From: Bdellovibrionales bacterium
Lineage (GTDB): Bacteria > Bdellovibrionota > Bdellovibrionia > Bdellovibrionales > UBA1609
Assembly: GCA_020434645.1 (NCBI GenBank)
Contig: JAGRAK010000095.1
Coordinates: 1 to 5,849 of the forward strand
Direction of reading: 5' to 3'
Length of the DNA: 5,849 nt
Under the pieces are notes generated by a model that was given only the letters and a program-made list of their open reading frames with translations, searched no databases and had not been told where the DNA came from. This document shows positions 4,658-5,849 of the stretch, one piece after another. The translations under genes and the position numbers were made by a program. Position 1 is the first letter of the stretch. The number at the start of each line of letters is the position of its first letter.

Positions 4658-5849
4658 CCTTAGTCACTTTATTATTCTCATTAGCATTCGGGTTTTCAAA
4701 ATACACCTTTGCGAACACACTTGCGACATCCGCTATAGTGCCATCTGCCCAGTCATGTATCGTAGAGGCCACCATTGACGGAGCAATAGGTCCGGCGAGT
4801 TTAGATTTTTTAGAGCGCACTTCAAATCAGGCTAAGATCAGTAAATGTGGCGCCATACTTCTTTTAATTAATACTCCGGGTGGAAGTTTACAAACCACAA
4901 GGCTTATGGTGGAGCATATTTTAAATTCGCCAGTTCCGATTATGTGTCTTATCTACCCGTCTGGTGCGCATGCGGGGAGTGCCGGTGCCATAATTATGCA
5001 GGCTTGTCATGTTTCAGGCGCTATGGAGGCGACTAATATTGGGGCGGCGACACCAATTTCTAGTTCGGGCGAAAAAATGCCAGATGATTTACGTAAAAAA
5101 TTAATTAATGACACCAGATCTTGGGTTGAGGGGCTAGCAAAGTTAAGAGGGCGTAGTGCGGAATTTGCAAAAGAAATAGTTGAAGACGCGAAAGCACTTT
5201 CTGCGGCAGAGGCTCTTAAGGCTAAAGCTATAGATGTGGTTGTAAAAACGAAAGAAGAGTTCTTAAGTTTTGCTGATAAAAAAGAAGTTGCGCTTTCTGA
5301 AAATCAAAAAACCACAATCGTGATTGGTGAGACGATCGTGATGGTTCAAGATTTGCGGTATAGAATAATGGATGTTTTAATGAATCCGCAGGTGGCCTAT
5401 TTAATGTTTATGGGTAGTCTGGGTTTACTTTATTTTGAGCTGACTCACCCAGGTATGATTGCTCCAGGTGTAATTGGCGGTGTAGGCCTTATTATTTCTT
5501 TAATCAGTTTGCATATGCTTGATGTCACGTGGGGGGCGGTACTTTTAATACTAGCGGGTATTGGGTTTATGATTGCAGAGGCCTTTGTCGCAGGGTTCGG
5601 TGTGCTCGGCATTGGGGGAGTTATTTCATTTTTTATCGGGAGTTTATTTTTATTTGATCCGGCTCAAACGGGACTTGTGCTGCCACTTTCAACAATTTTG
5701 CCAACAACATTACTTGTGGGTTTATTAATGATTGGTGTTGCTTATTTAGCGTTTAGTTCAAGAAAGAGACGGCCGCGTGGCGGGTATGATGATTTAATCG
5801 GTGAAATTGCGACAGTCTCAAGTTTGCAAGATGGAGATGCAAAATTCGG
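4603..5849 (+). CDS. nfeD: NfeD-type membrane-bound ClpP-class serine protease (3' truncated by window)
   Basis: Long-form NfeD proteins are membrane proteases of the SppA/ClpP fold that cleave hydrophobic stretches of membrane proteins, usually working with a stomatin/slipin partner. Counting from ATG 4603, a signal peptide (about 15-37, core SLTLVTLLFSLAFG) is followed by the protease domain. It has LLINTPGGS (87-95, oxyanion region) and YPSGAHAGSAGA with nucleophile S126. Catalytic lysine K165 or K166 lies in DDLRKKLIND, and LRGRS follows at 181-185. Five membrane spans follow (about 264-283, 287-305, 309-328, 333-352, 362-384). A basic RKRRPR turn then leads into the start of the OB-fold NfeD domain (DLIGEIATV, 397-405), cut off after 415 residues. 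The start is uncertain. ATG 4603 overlaps the psi-like gene by 55 bases, lacks a ribosome site and adds an odd polar 14-residue front. ATT 4645 has GGAGG 4 bases upstream and gives a textbook signal peptide. A slipin gene may lie just downstream. Confidence 0.93.
   Translation, partial: MGRSQKNEVGNGGVIKSLTLVTLLFSLAFGFSKYTFANTLATSAIVPSAQSCIVEATIDGAIGPASLDFLERTSNQAKISKCGAILLLINTPGGSLQTTRLMVEHILNSPVPIMCLIYPSGAHAGSAGAIIMQACHVSGAMEATNIGAATPISSSGEKMPDDLRKKLINDTRSWVEGLAKLRGRSAEFAKEIVEDAKALSAAEALKAKAIDVVVKTKEEFLSFADKKEVALSENQKTTIVIGETIVMVQDLRYRIMDVLMNPQVAYLMFMGSLGLLYFELTHPGMIAPGVIGGVGLIISLISLHMLDVTWGAVLLILAGIGFMIAEAFVAGFGVLGIGGVISFFIGSLFLFDPAQTGLVLPLSTILPTTLLVGLLMIGVAYLAFSSRKRRPRGGYDDLIGEIATVSSLQDGDAKF
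4636..4640 (+). promoter_or_regulatory. Shine-Dalgarno candidate for an ATT start of nfeD
   Basis: GGAGG lies 4 bases before ATT at 4645, in the nfeD frame and inside the last codons of the psi-like gene. The only other usable in-frame start, ATG 4603, has no such site. The next GTG, at 4738, would delete the signal peptide. The spacing is short but workable. Confidence 0.45.

Noticed and set aside
4614..4820. 68-codon minus-strand frame
   Set aside because: It is antisense to the nfeD signal peptide and early protease domain, with no start signals.

Overview
The window comes from a moderately AT-rich bacterial chromosome. Three things suggest a Bdellovibrionota-type predatory bacterium: a small non-canonical Y1/HUH transposase-like protein, the style of the small hypothetical proteins, and the UvrC sequence. 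This placement rests on recalled family resemblance, not on a search. No rRNA, tRNA, CRISPR array or intact insertion sequence was seen.

Layout. Bases 1-41 hold the last codons of an unidentified + strand gene. Its TAA stop directly abuts the uvrC start at 42. uvrC (42-1952, +) is complete and keeps all its catalytic and Fe-S residues. It converges, with a 3-base gap, on a secreted six-cysteine protein of unknown function (1956-2528, -), whose likely promoter would give a leaderless or nearly leaderless mRNA. A divergent intergenic region follows. It holds a perfect 6-1-6 palindrome overlapping a consensus -35 box, and a 43-residue single-span membrane peptide gene (2670-2801, +). The stop codon of that gene overlaps a GTAG that leads straight into a bulged hairpin of REP-like form. 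Next is a RAYT-like Y1 transposase-domain gene (2875-3390, -), then about 315 bases without a convincing intact gene but with a possible frameshifted remnant and a short direct repeat. A 72-residue zinc-ribbon protein (3706-3924, -) follows, then a 289-base non-coding stretch with an 18-base-period repeat.

The right end is a two-gene + strand operon. The first gene (4214-4657) encodes 147 residues whose layout resembles the DNA polymerase III psi subunit (HolD). The second is an overlapping NfeD/SppA-type membrane serine protease (from 4603, or more likely 4645) that runs off the window inside its C-terminal NfeD domain. The housekeeping content is therefore DNA repair (UvrC), possibly replisome (psi-like), and membrane quality control (NfeD). 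The middle third (about 2530-4210) is accessory, carrying small genes, structured DNA and a domesticated-transposase candidate.

The most interesting points are the psi-like protein outside the group where HolD is normally recognised, the possible ATT start of nfeD, and the REP-like hairpin beside a RAYT-like gene.
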